NCBI GenBank assembly: GCA_904063045.1 | Contig: CAJFCJ010000014.1 | Coordinates: forward strand, 1,423,643 to 1,487,642 | DNA from: Dimorphilus gyrociliatus | Lineage: Eukaryota > Annelida > Polychaeta > Dinophilidae | Reading direction: 5' to 3' | DNA length: 64,000 bases | In this document: one piece after another, positions 1-11,178 of the stretch | Layout of the letters: every line of letters begins with the position of its first letter | How positions within the stretch are numbered: position 1 is the first letter of the stretch | Translations under genes and position numbers: made by a program | The notes under the pieces: generated by a model | What the model saw: only the letters and a program-made list of their open reading frames with translations | Databases searched by the model: none | What the model was told of the DNA's origin: nothing

Positions 1-552
1 CATCTTTTCATTACTGCGAAACCAATAATTTACTTGATCAATATGTCGATAAAAGATTATGTACGGAAGAAGAACAAGTGGCTCCCAAAAATCAAAGAAT
101 GGATTGACTCTCATGATCCTGGAGCAATGATTATTCCCGTAAGTGCAGCGATGGAGTTGGAATTGATGGATTTGGATGAAGAAGGCAAGAAAAAGTATCT
201 AGAGGAGAAGGGAGGGGTTACTTCTCAACTAGAAAAAATAATTGTGCAAGGCTATAAAGCCTTGCAACTAATGTACTTTTTCACTGCTGGTGAGGATGAA
301 GTCAAAGCTTGGACGATTCAAAAGAATACCAAGGCTCCTCAAGCGGCAGGAAAAATTCATACCGATTTCGAGAAGGGTTTCATTATGGCTGAGGTCATGA
401 AATTTGATGACTTCAAGGAATACAAAACCGAAGTTGGTGTTAAAGCCGCGGGGAAATATAAACAAAAGGGAAGAGATTATATCGTAGAAGATGGTGATAT
501 CATCTTTTTTAAATTTAACGCTGGATCCGGTTTAACTGATAAAAAAAAGTAA
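1..552 (+). CDS. OLA1: Obg-like ATPase 1, C-terminal part (OLA1/YchF family), 5' truncated by window edge
   Basis: The frame is open from base 1 and ends with TAA at 550-552, giving about 183 residues that match the last half of OLA1. The beginning ([19 protein letters not shown]) is the end of the GTPase-fold domain. The later stretch, with [15 protein letters not shown] and the near-invariant [17 protein letters not shown], is the TGS domain, followed by the usual [11 protein letters not shown] tail. OLA1 is a cytosolic P-loop ATPase/GTPase of the TRAFAC class that binds ribosomes and eIF2 and influences stress responses. The nucleotide-binding G1-G4 motifs lie upstream, outside the window, so catalytic integrity cannot be judged. 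Base 1 is within coding sequence, so no start is called. A polyadenylation-type AATAAA lies at 593-598. Identification is very secure because this part of the family is highly conserved. Confidence 0.97.
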   Translation, partial: HLFITAKPIIYLINMSIKDYVRKKNKWLPKIKEWIDSHDPGAMIIPVSAAMELELMDLDEEGKKKYLEEKGGVTSQLEKIIVQGYKALQLMYFFTAGEDEVKAWTIQKNTKAPQAAGKIHTDFEKGFIMAEVMKFDDFKEYKTEVGVKAAGKYKQKGRDYIVEDGDIIFFKFNAGSGLTDKKK

Positions 553-1205
553 ATCCCGCATTGAATACATATGCCAACTAAGTTAATTATTGAATAAAAA
601 TTTTACCAAAATATACTGACGTAAATAGTCATTATTAACTAATTAATTGTGCCGATTAGGGACACAACAAAGTTCCACTGATCCTATTATTCCTTTGAGA
701 ATTCGACTAGTCAAGATTTGATTAATTATCCTTCAAACAATATCTCGTTAGCAGGAAAATATGAGAGAAATTGCAGGACCGTCAGATGGCGTATTAAGGG
801 CTAAGAAAGAAATTTCCCTTACTTTCTCTAAATCATTCTGACTAGGAAGGAATCTGTCAAAGACGACGTATTTTTCATAGTCTTTCACGGTCTATGGTCC
901 TCTTTCGTTCTCTTGTCACTTGGTAAACCCTTGTTAAATATTTCAAAAGATAAATCCGGCGAAAAAAGATTTAATTAAAACAAGGAAAACGGGAAAGATG
1001 CAGTCAATTGTCTTAAATAATAAGATATTATCTGGCTGTTTTTAAAAGTTCTATTATGAATTTTCAACCGTGGCCCTTTTAACCATCTTGGAAAATAATT
1101 AGTCATTAATTACAATAAATTGGGCGCCACCTATTGGTGCGACAAACAGGCAGAGAAGCGCGATTGCAGATTCGAAGAGCAGGTTGACGGTTTTACGACA
1201 AACAG
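553..1205. other. Intergenic, OLA1 3' flank and B4GAT1-like 5' flank
   Basis: There is no supported gene here. An AATAAA at 593-598 could serve OLA1. The last 60 bases before the next start are less AT-rich and include a short acceptor-like stretch ending in CAG just before position 1207. Nothing else was recognised. Confidence 0.6.
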
Positions 1206-3916
1206 GTGATGGCGTTTTGTAAACAGTTAACTTTTAGAAGAAGTCGCATAGTTATCTGCTTAGTATGTTTTTTATTATGCATTCAAGTATTGAATTTGGC
1301 ATTATTTCATCGTATGGATTCGAAGAAAACAAACAGTAGAACAGGAACGGATTTATTAAGGAATATATTAGAAACCATTTCTTCAAAAACTGTGATGGAT
1401 ACTAGTGGCTTATATCAAATCGTAAAGGATGTTATTAGTCGAAATCGTTCAGTTAGTTTGAAACAGAAATTGACTATAGTCACTCATTGTTCAGCTGACG
1501 ATTTACATTATATAATCGATTTAACAAGACATTGGAAAGGGGAAGTTTCTATATCAATTTTTGCCTTAGATGGAAAATTAGCGAATTTGGTTAGGAATCT
1601 AGTTAATATCTTCTATTGTTACAATATGGTAAATGTAAACTTTCATATTGTCTTCCCCTTACCCACAAGAACTGTTATTTTGACGGATGTTGATGAATTC
1701 TTCCCAAATTGCACTCTACCAGTTAGGCTGGAAAGGACAAGTCGATATTCTAAACTTCTTTATCCAACCAATTTACTCCGAAATGTCGCCTTATCTAGCG
1801 TGTCGTCGGAATTCTTTCTTATGATCGATGATTCGACCCTGCCAAATTCTGATTTGTACTCCCATTTTCGGTCAGAAATAGATAAGGGTTTCTTGTCTAA
1901 AACAGCCTATATCTTGCCTTCTTTTGAAGGAGACAAAAATTTAAATGTACCGACATCCAAGGCTGAATTAAATCGTCATTGGTTGGCCGGTCGAGTACGG
2001 CCTTATGGCGTTAGAAAATGTTGGGATTGGGAAAAACCGACTGACTATCAGAAGTGGAGAACGGCTAATAAATCTTACGAGGTCAATTGGCAGTCCATGT
2101 GGAGACCTTCTTTTATTGCTAGAAAGAGCGAGACTCCCAGGTTCGACGAGAGATTTTTTCAATATGGCTTTAATAGAATCAGTCAGGTAAGATATGTGAA
2201 AATTTGATTAGAATAAAGTGCCCTCTTCAAGAAAAAGGCACCTTAAGGGGTCTCAAACTCCTTATAACTACTTTTATCTGTTCTATATGCTTTATAGGTG
2301 TTAAATCAGATTGACGCTAGCGTTACCAATCAATAAGTTCTCTCTCCAAATATAAATTAGCTATTGTATAGTTACGTATATTTATATAATGTATACATGT
2401 ATACACACACTTGATATATTTCACATTAAGTAGTTACATTAGTTGTTACGTTTAGTTTCATTTTCCCATTAGTCTCTTAGCCACCAGGCCTATGTATATG
2501 AGGTACTTGTAAGCGGCCATCTCTAACATGCCGCTTGACATTAGCAACAACGCCTGAAACGTTTCAAAGTTATTATTTTGCGTTTTTTTTTGTAGTTGAA
2601 TCAGAAGAGCGTATCATGTGATATTATGAGAAAGAGACAGAGAGACAAAGACAGAAAAGAGATGGAAGAAAAGGGCGTAACAATTTAATAGATCTATAAA
2701 AAGCCTATTTATAAAATTTTCGAGTGTAGCAGTTGTTTTCACGAGAAAAAAAATCTGCAAACAACCTCTAGTTAATCAGAATTATCAATGAGATGATGTT
2801 CAATACTATTGCATAGTAATTAGGTAATTAGTATGCGCAGATCGGACAAATCAGTAATTAAATATACTTCATATTTATTCGTTTAGGAAAACTTATTGGA
2901 AAGCAGAAATATTCGATAATCAATTGAAATAAATGAATATTTAAATAAATTTAGATAAGATTTTCCATTTTTTGAAGCAGTATTCAAACTAACTTCGGTA
3001 TTATTGATTCCTCATGGGAATATTGGATACCAATCAGTCTGATTGCATATTTTCTTTCTTATATACATCACAAACAAATGGTGGAATAACAACAGCAAAT
3101 ACCATTAGGGTCATAAACAGTTTTTAATATTGGTAAATATGGAAAATTTATTAATGGAAGGGAAAAAAATTTATTCCAGACACGTAGTGAATATTAAACG
3201 CTATTTATACCGTAAACTGGAATGCCTTTAAGCAGACGACATATGGATGAGAATTCTTTTCCCGCCAATTTCTTTAAATTGGATTGTTTCTCTATTTTCG
3301 AACATTTTATAAGAGTTAAAAGTTTCTGGTATATCATTACTTCTTTAGGATTATTTCTTATATGAATGACAAAAAAAGACAAACTTATTTCCCAGGATAG
3401 AAAACAGTCGGCTGTCCGTCTCCAATTAAGAGCAGCATTTGACATGAAGAGATGCAAAGCCTCATTATGCAGTGGACTGTGCTCGGCTCTTTTTCCCCAT
3501 TCTCTTCTCTTTCTCTCCGCCCTATTCCCTTTACTTAGAATACTGCAAATTTCATTATGCAAATTCTCTTTACGATTTTCGTTTAAATGTAACAATAGGC
3601 TATCAGCTTTTAACGGTTGTTATAAACTGATTCGGTTGGGTAACGCTAAATTCAGTGATTCGTAAACTTCACTACACCGTAACCATAATACGATGAATTT
3701 GTTCATTGGACCGTTTTTTTTCAGGTATGCGAGATGTACGTGGCGGGATTCCGTTTCATCGTACATTCTAAGCTATTCCTTATAAGAAGAGGATTTACTA
3801 GTTCGAATAGTTTGACAAACATGGAAAAGGTTCAATATAAACGAAATGAGAGATTATACAGATTATTCAAGGAAGAATTGCAAAAACGGTATCGACAATC
3901 CAACAGGCGTTGCTAA
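1206..3916 (+). CDS. B4GAT1: Beta-1,4-glucuronyltransferase 1-like glycosyltransferase (two exons), DxD motif altered
   Basis: Exons are 1206-2186 and 3725-3916. The donor CAG|GTAAGA and acceptor TTTTTTTCAG|GT are both phase 0, giving 390 residues. Residues about 15-35 form a single signal-anchor helix, so this is a type II Golgi protein. The C-terminal half follows B4GAT1, the GT49 enzyme that adds the priming glucuronic acid on alpha-dystroglycan: YPTNLLRNVA, a RVRPYG block, FDERFFQYGFNRISQ, then VCEMYVAGFRF and RLYRLFKEELQKRYRQSNRRC in exon 2. Where B4GAT1 has IDVDM (the metal-binding DxD) this protein reads IDDST, so the second Asp is Ser. It may be inactive, metal-independent or use a neighbouring acid. 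Family membership is clear. One-to-one orthology with human B4GAT1 is less so, because related copies are common in invertebrates. Either ATG at 1206 or 1209 could start translation. Confidence 0.9.
2187..3724. other. Large intron of the B4GAT1-like gene
   Basis: This 1,538-bp intron is far longer than the 45-80 bp introns typical of the window. It is AT-rich with short purine runs (2,630-2,670). Open frames in it on both strands have no recognisable similarity or splice support. No RNA gene or nested gene was seen. Confidence 0.7.
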
Positions 3917-4732
3917 TACATCACAGTATACGTCATTATTCTGCACTTCATCAAAATCCCATTCCGCTCGCCAAATAAAGGGGTGAGCCGCACGAAAACG
4001 TGCTGTATAACAAAGGCAAAAGACGAGAGAGTTGCCGAATGATCCGAGTCAGTCTAATGTCATTGAACAGGGAGCACGACGAACAACTTTGAAGAAAGAA
4101 TGAGATATTATATATTTGATACACTATAATATATTCCATAGAAGAAACCATGTCATCTTATCCCGTCTCAAATGCATGACGTTTACGAATAAGTCGGCCG
4201 TTTGTTGACGTCGTGCACCTGCTGCTATTGGGGGGGCGTCTTTTCCTGGCCTCCTTTCTAATAAGAAATCAACAATACAATTAATAGGAAAAAAAGGAAT
4301 ATAAACAAAGAGAACGGAAATAAAATACGATTTATTCTTTTCTGATAATATCGTTTTCTATTATTCCTCATTAACTACAAAGTAGAAGGATAGTAACGCT
4401 CGTCGTAAAATCGACACGTCTATAGTAGTATAAGTTAATTCTCAGATTACGATATTCCCTAGCCCAATCAATAAAAAAAATCAGACTTTTTTCGTTTTTT
4501 TTTCTCTTTGGCATAGAGCTCGTCCTCCTTTCTTACTACAAACATATCATCATAATAATAGCGTCACCTACTCGTCTTTTATAAATAACCTACCCTTTCC
4601 TTGTATTTTTCAATTTCAAATAATACATGTTTCCCTTAACAACCAACTATAATGCTCGGGTTTTTTTTTACCCTTTTTCTTTTTATATAAGAAAAGTAAT
4701 TTTCTCTTTTTCTTTCCTTACCCCGTCCGTTT

Positions 4733-4736
<4 letters not shown>

Positions 4737-4769
<33 letters not shown>
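4737..4769. repeat. (TC)n microsatellite
   Basis: An uninterrupted run of about 16 TC units lies within a longer pyrimidine-rich tract. An open frame across it (Leu/Ser repeats) is a by-product of the repeat. Confidence 0.95.
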
Positions 4770-4773
<4 letters not shown>

Positions 4774-6110
4774 CTTTCTTTCTTTCCCTTCTTCCTTTAT
4801 TCTCTCATATCTCTCTCGTTTAATTAATATTCGTTTGCTACATTTCCAATAAGAAGACAGTCAAGAAGATGGTAAGCTGATTTGGCACAAAAAAAAGATT
4901 AAAAAAATTGGAAAAAAGGAAGAGAAAGAGATGCCTGACCTTAACGGAGCAGTTAATCGTCAAGATTAGAAGAAGACAATTGCTTTTGGTAAATATGCAA
5001 AAGCAATTAGCATTCTAGGGGAACTAGGCTGGTATATGATGTAATACTCTACTCACTGTCTATACGGACATACAAACTGCCGATTTTGTAAATATATATG
5101 GAGTATTAAGAAAAAAATACTGCTTCCTCAGGTTACTTCCGTTTCCGGAAGAGAGATCGCCCAAGCATTTGTATAGCTTCTTCTTCTTTTTAGAGAATAT
5201 AATAAAAGTATACAGCTTAGGAAACGGAACGCAATAAGGGCTATGAGTCGGTACTCGTACTTTAGGCCTCATAACAGTTTGTCCCTACAAACAAATCAAT
5301 TTGAATTACTCTTCAACCTTCAACTTTTCCCTAATTTTCAAATTTAATTAATAATTTGTTTAAAAATAAAGAAATTAATAATTTACTTGATCAATTAATT
5401 AAATATATAAATAATAAAATAATAAATAAAAATAGACTTAATCCTCTTTACCACTTTCTCTTCTGTTTTTATCTTATTTTAAATTCTTTTTCTTTTTCTT
5501 CTTCTGCGTCTTCGTGTCTTTTTTCTTTCCTTCAAAGATAGATAATCCCAAATTATAGGCCTACTCGGTATCGAAATTACCTTATCTTAAGGATAAATTC
5601 GCATCTGTGTCACGCAATCAATTAGACTTTTGACATTCGCCTACCTCCTCTCTTGCATACGTATATGAATACCTTTTACATAGAATATCTTTTTGTTTAA
5701 TCCGTCAGATTAACGGATGTACTACATTTTTGTCAATTGAACCTAATCCATTTTAATAGCTAATTTGACTACTTTTTAATATCCACTCTCATTTTGTCTA
5801 TATTTAGAGACTCACTTAAGATTTTTTACGTACATAGATTTAGCGACATCTAGTGGATATTTGAGAAAAACTTTTGATAGGACAAACATATTTTTATTTC
5901 TATTGTAAAATTATATAGTTCTCATTTTTTTGTTATAGCATTATAATTGCATTCATTTACAGGGATTTATATAAAGTTTTAGTTTGCTTTATATGCGATA
6001 GATGGCAGTTTTTAAAGAGAGCACTTTCTTAGCATCTCAACAATAAAGTAATACACAACAGTAGGGTTAGATAAAAAGCTTCTATTTCAGTGAAATACTA
6101 AAGATAGATA

Positions 6111-6113
<3 letters not shown>

Positions 6114-6172
<59 letters not shown>
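6114..6172. repeat. (AT)n microsatellite
   Basis: Nearly 60 bp of pure AT dinucleotides. It is followed immediately by the 18-bp palindrome ATACTGTATATACAGTAT at 6174-6191 and another short AT run, so the segment could extrude as a cruciform. Confidence 0.97.
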
Positions 6173-6176
<4 letters not shown>

Positions 6177-6474
6177 CTGTATATACAGTATATATATATA
6201 ATATTGTAAACATCAAAGGCGCCACCTTCGTTTGCTCGTAGGCCACAAAAATTGTTTTGGAAGTTGTTTTTGGAAAAAGGGAAAGTTTATTCTATAAAAA
6301 CATTGTTCTACAAACAATTACGCTTAGATAGAATACTTCTAAGAACATATGTAGACTTAAAACAGCCTTTTGAATTCTATAGTCTAACGAAGGAAATAGG
6401 TAGACGTTTCTTGTGCGTTTTAGGAAGAAAGGTCAAGAGTAGGTCATATCTCTGCTAATAATTCATTACTATTA

Positions 6475-7321
6475 TTATAAAAATGCTGGCAGATGGGCGG
6501 ATCTTATTCGGTATAAATCAATGGGTCTGCCGTATTCTGGAGCCGATATTCCCTCCAGATTATCCAATCTACATTTTTCCCTAGCGTATGAAACTAATTG
6601 CTTCATAAAGCCTTCGTTACATAAAAGTAATCGACGTTTGTCCTTCAGCGATCTAGTCGCTTCAAATAGGGTGAAACCTTGTGATATTAAGTAGGACAAG
6701 GCTAAAACTCCGGATCGACTCACTCCAGGGCATGCTATTAGTACCCTATGACCCAATGTTCTGGCTTCGTTGATAAAACGGTGAGCCATTTCGAAATAAT
6801 GCCGTACCATGAACTCCTCATCGTCTTCAATCGGAATAATATTATATTCAATATCAACTGGCTTTTTTCATTATTTTAAAGAACGAATGAAATAATTACT
6901 GCTACAAAACTACCGCTAGAGTAGGATTATATTTTGGTTTTTTTCCCCACCTGTTTACCTATTAATTCACAAGGAAACAAGGATCTTAAGCTCTTTATAT
7001 ATAAATTGCTAGATTATAATTTAAATTTTAATAACCATTCATTCGTACTTTAAACATATCATCAATTCGTCTTCTTCGTATTGGCGAGACGTTTTCGCAT
7101 ATGATTATTCTTTCCATTCTATAAGCTTTCATCATTGGTATATTCTCCGCATCAGCCAGTGAACCAAGAAACACGTTACCAACAACAATAGATGGTTCAG
7201 GAGGTACGCCAAATGTGGGCGGAGCTGAGAGAATATTTTTCAATTTCTTTAAGTAATCATTTTCCGTAGGATCCCTGTCCCTTTGCTCAACTTCGAAGGT
7301 CTTTCTAATGTAGTAATCCAT
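6475..7321 (-). CDS. Atypical dual-specificity phosphatase-like protein, probable pseudophosphatase
   Basis: Two exons on minus (7321-7049 and 6861-6475) are joined in phase 0 by a 187-bp intron; predicted 219 residues. Exon 1 carries the DUSP core strand (VVGNVFLGSLADAENIPMM) and exon 2 the segment VDIEYNIIPIEDDEEF, which contains the general-acid loop, and the helix YFEMAHRFI. The phosphate-binding loop reads VLIACPGVSRSG. Against the canonical VHCxxGxSRS, anchored on GVSRS, His becomes Ile and the nucleophilic Cys becomes Ala. The Cys present lies one residue too late, leaving four rather than five residues before the Arg. The downstream helix (ALSYLISQGFTLFEATRSLKDKRR) is normal. The fold should be intact but catalysis impaired, as in STYX-type pseudophosphatases. 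Which DUSP subfamily it belongs to is not clear. Start ATG at 7321. Confidence 0.82.
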
Positions 7322-7961
7322 CGTTGTTGATTAGGCAGTGCTCTCTCAACGTATAAAAATAGATGAATACAAGCACTCTGCAAAGTCACACTAGGCCTAA
7401 TTCTTCTGACTTAGAATCAAATAGGTTTTTTATCGAAAAATTTATTTGTTATTTTAATCCAATAAGTTTAAAAAAAATGACAAAAAAATGATTTTATTCG
7501 TGCAGAAATATGACAATTATTTGCAAAAAATTCTACTTTTATTCACATTTTCCTTTGTAAATTTTTACGACGATAAACTGATAATCATATTATAGTTATT
7601 ATGGAAAAACAAGAGTTTCCTAATGTACTATCATATTCTTCACAAATGAATTAAGAGAATTAATTACGTAATTAACAACAAAGGGAAGGGTAAATATTGG
7701 AAGTCAATAAAAATGCAGCAACAATGTTACATCTTTAAACATTCTCGTATCCACTAAGATTTGCTAATAATCCAACCTGTATCAATTAACAAATAATTAC
7801 TTGTGATCTTTATACTAAATCAATGTTAATTACAAGTTACTGATAATCGACCGAGTATATCATGTTGTTTGTAAGCTTTAATTATGATAGACTAATCATT
7901 TTTTATATTGGGAGGAATATTAGCTAGGAATTCTTAGAATAAATCTTTATGGTTAACTCAC
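7322..7961. other. Region between phosphatase-like and kinase-like genes
   Basis: AT-rich DNA without a convincing open frame. It includes the 5' flank of the phosphatase-like gene and probably the last short exon and 3' UTR of the kinase-like gene on minus: a GTGAGT donor at 7961-7956 implies another exon downstream, but none could be fixed. Confidence 0.5.
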
Positions 7962-10641
7962 TTTTTGGATTAAAACATCTCCACTGAGGGCACAGTGTAT
8001 GAGGACATAGCCTCTGGAAAGTACTTGTTTTTGATTTCTCATCGTCATATCCATTTTTTCTTTTGTTCCTGGTTATAAAGTCTTTGTCTGACTTTAAACT
8101 ATCAATTTGAACTCGACTTAAGGGCAAAATTTCTTTTGAATTGCTATTACTTTTAACTCTCTCTCGATTATGTAATGATTGCAATTTCAAATCAGTCATA
8201 GCCCCTTCCAAAGCCTCTATTATTCGACAAGTTGACCAGTAATCTTCTATTTGCGTAGAACTCTGACAATGTTCTACTATGCCCTCTAGGCCTAAACTTA
8301 AAGCCAAATTAACGTCTCTGATAATTTTTCCAAGTTGAGAAATATTCGTCTCAAAAGTAGTTGGTACTGCTTTCTTGAAAATTTGATCGCCTCCAGCGTG
8401 TTTAGTTGGAATTTTATTATCAAATAAGCAATCTCTTACACCACTCAGCATATGCGCTTTAGCAAAATTAGTTGGCCTAGGACAAGACCATCCTCGACCT
8501 TCAACATATCTGCTAACAAAACTTGATTAAACAAAAGACCTTGCCCAAAGATAAAAATACCCACCTCATTACTATATTATTTAATTTTAAATTGTTGATA
8601 ATGATAAGTTTTCTATGTAATCTTTGAAGTATTTTCGTTAGTTTGAGAAGTATCTTCACCCATCTCCAATCTTCTAGTATCTTGTCACCTCTCTCTTCCC
8701 TTGAGATAACTTCTTGAAGAAGAATTCTGTCAAGAGTGGCTACCTCAAAATTGTCTGGATCACCGATCAACGCCGTGACAATACCTATTGGAAGGTACTC
8801 ATCAGAGTAACTCATACTAACAAAGCCCATAAGAGTTGGTCCAGCATAGGGTACATTCCTATTAACGTAATCTAATACCGTTGCTTCTTTAACTAGATCA
8901 ATTGCGGTTAGGCCTTTACCTTGATTGTTTCTGTACAATTTTACAACAACTCCCAACTTTCCATCGCTATTTCGGCATTTCATGGGTGCATGTTCACCGG
9001 AGAACTCATCCATTTCTTTGATCAAACTTTCGTCCATATATCCTCCAATATAAATTGCATTTTTACCCATCCCAATCAGAACTCTAATGATAAACATTTC
9101 AAATTTTCGGATTATTCAAAAAAGCTTTTAAAATTACGTTTTACTTACTTATTGCCTGTAAGTTTGTCGTTGGGTAATTCTAATGTATTTGGATCGATAA
9201 ATTCCAGGGAGGAAAGTGTTCTCTCCAGTCCGTCCACGTTTCTCGGTTTATTGGTCGTTTGTTCCCAATGTTTACAATAGATCATTTTTAAGGAGTGCAT
9301 TCCAGTCATTATCGTCTCACCCCTTTTCGGAACGGGAACAGCAAATGCAAAATCAGCTACTGGCATGTGAAATTTTCCTCTAGTTAGGCCTTCATAGCGA
9401 CATTGTATCATAAGATTCTCGATAAATATCTTTCTGTCTTCTTCTCGTTTTTTAATTGCGTTCTGGTCTGAAATTATTGGATGTCGTTTTGCCTCTGCCC
9501 ATGCCCTTTCCTCAATACATTTCTCTATATTTTGATTAGCCTTTTCATCATGCGATGGTGTAGTTTTAGAGAAGTTATTGAATAATTTAGAAGCGGACAC
9601 TTTAGGATCAGATTTCACCCATTTGGAAGAGAACTGTGAAGCTTTACTAGCCACCTTATTCAAGATTGTAGTATAAACATCGCTATCGTTTCCATTTCCT
9701 CCATTTGTTGTCATCCCGTATAGATTTTTCGATTGGGACCTAAGATCCTTTAGATATTTAATTTTGTTCCTAAATTTTCCATCGGCATTCGAATATTCCC
9801 TCTTTAGCTGTTTGGTTTCGTCAAATATATTAATCAGCTCATCTTCATCCTCCAGCATTTGTTCAAGTTCTCTTTGGATGATTTGAAATGGCCTTGAGCT
9901 TTTTAATAACAAATTTTCATCAGCCATAATAAACCAAGGATCATCCAAGTCAAAAGGCGGCTTAACTGTGGAATAATTTTTTTGGATAAAAAATGGTATT
10001 AAACGACGATTTCTTTTGCGGTAACGGTAATTTATCTTCCGCTCATTTGAATCTAGTGAACTTTCTTCCGCTTCTTTCTGGAAATTGAATTTTTCTTTTG
10101 GTTTCTTGACCACTTTCTCGGTCGATTTCCCATTTTGTACGAAGAATGAATTTTCTTGTTTAAACTGTGAGCCGTACTCCTCAAATTCTCGCTCTCTTTT
10201 AAAGGTCTCAACAAGAGCAGATCCTTTTCTCTTTTTATCATCTTCCTCTATGTTTTCTTCATCTTCTTCAGGTGTGTCTTTATTGTCCTTTTTTCTTTTC
10301 TTTTCTTCATCATCTTCGCTTCTGGTTTCGCTTCTTTCCGGAGTATTTTGAGCGACAGGTTCCGGAGAAGACTCTCTCTTTTGTTCTACTTGTATCGTTG
10401 GGATAACTGCTACCGGCTCTGCAGGAGTAGATAAATGTTGCAAGTTCACCCTATCCTCTGGAACGCTGTCTCGCGGTAACTCAGGTGGACTAGGTGGGGA
10501 ATTTGAGCGGGCTGGTTGCGTTTGTCTTTCTTGAGGAATCATCTGAGGCGGAACATAGTATGCCTGTTTGTATCGAGGGTCGGAAGAAGTATTCGTTTGC
10601 ATTTTGTCTCTTGCCATGTTAGGAGGCATCTTTTGCATCAT
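7962..10641 (-). CDS. Protein-kinase-like protein with long charged N-terminal region, probable pseudokinase (both ends incomplete)
   Basis: Exons on minus are 10641-9149, 9083-8565 and 8509-7962, with introns of 65 and 55 bp and consistent phases; about 853 residues. Residues 1-190 are low-complexity: Pro-rich, then Glu/Lys/Asp-rich with RRX basic runs. About 200-490 is helical and unrecognised. Residues about 500-800 resemble a protein kinase: glycine-rich loop IGMGKNAIYIGG, the VAIK-type lysine in GVVVKLY, then LHRKLIIINNLKLNNIV where LHxxxIIHNDLKxNNI is expected, and PTNFAKA where xxDFGKA is expected. The catalytic HRD Asp is Asn and DFG has become NFA, so phosphotransfer is unlikely. Upstream, an acceptor-like ACTAACTAG at about 10,720 shows the frame may extend through another exon. 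The C-terminus is also open: the frame closes after 13 more residues if the last donor is not used. No orthologue is recognised. Confidence 0.72.
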
Positions 10642-10770
10642 GGGAGCGCTGCTCCTAGTAGTATTTTGCGATTTGGAATAATCACCACCTATGGAGGCCG
10701 GTGCGTTTCTTCTCTTGTTTTCTAGTTAGTAAAAAAGAGCCAATTAACACGGTAAACATACGCCTCGATG

Positions 10771-11178
10771 TTAAATATTCAAATATACTAAACTATTTGA
10801 CCCTCCTAAGCAACCACAGCAGTCATTTTCCAGTTGCTGGTGAATGCTAGTCTTGCTTTTAATGTGAGATTTACTTTTATGCTTACTCTTTGATTTGCTC
10901 ACTGACGATTTGGATTTAGATTTCTTATGGGAAGATTTTGAGCTCCCCTTGTTACTACCACTTTTAGATTTCGACTTATGCACACTCTTATGACTACTCT
11001 TCTTCCCCTCTTTTCGTGATTTTTTAAGTACAAGAGAACTTGTTGAACTTAATCTTCTTCTTTGTATTTTCCAACTCCTTCCAATACTCTTAGATCGTTG
11101 TTTTTTTTCATTTTCTCCACAAAAATCATTCAATTTACTTTCCATTGATTTTGTTTCATTAATTTTCATATTTTTCAA
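10771..11178 (-). CDS. Lys/Ser-rich open frame, possible separate gene or first exon of the kinase-like gene
   Basis: A 135-residue frame with repeated SK/KSKS/HKSK units over residues about 60-110, ending in a Cys-rich CCGCLGG segment. Such Ser/Lys-rich tracts occur in nuclear and RNA-processing proteins, but composition alone does not identify it. It ends 130 bp before the kinase-like frame on the same strand, and GT sites lie near its end. None of the joins I tried kept the downstream frame open with a good donor, so the relation is unresolved. It could also be a chance frame in A-rich DNA. Confidence 0.3.
   Translation of the reverse strand: MKNMKINETKSMESKLNDFCGENEKKQRSKSIGRSWKIQRRRLSSTSSLVLKKSRKEGKKSSHKSVHKSKSKSGSNKGSSKSSHKKSKSKSSVSKSKSKHKSKSHIKSKTSIHQQLENDCCGCLGGSNSLVYLNI

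Larger units (their letters stand above)
3917..6474. other. 2.5-kb gene-poor region with simple repeats
   Basis: No coding sequence could be supported. The stretch holds pyrimidine-rich DNA (4,660-4,820) with a TC microsatellite, a purine-rich stretch (4,890-4,930), very AT-rich DNA (5,330-5,450) and a long AT microsatellite (6,114-6,172) followed by a perfect palindrome. The flanking genes converge here: the B4GAT1-like gene enters from the left on plus, and the phosphatase-like gene ends at 6,475 on minus. The region therefore holds two 3' flanks. Confidence 0.6.

Noticed and set aside
3194-3665. Two overlapping open frames on opposite strands inside the B4GAT1-like intron
   Set aside because: Neither resembles a known protein; they overlap each other and lie within an intron whose flanking exons join perfectly.
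4627-4827. Leu/Ser/Phe-rich frame
   Set aside because: It is the translation of the TC microsatellite and adjacent pyrimidine tract.
4865-4880. AGAAGATG|GTAAGC, resembling a first exon ending right after a start codon
   Set aside because: No acceptor with a coding continuation could be found downstream before the next genes; too little evidence.
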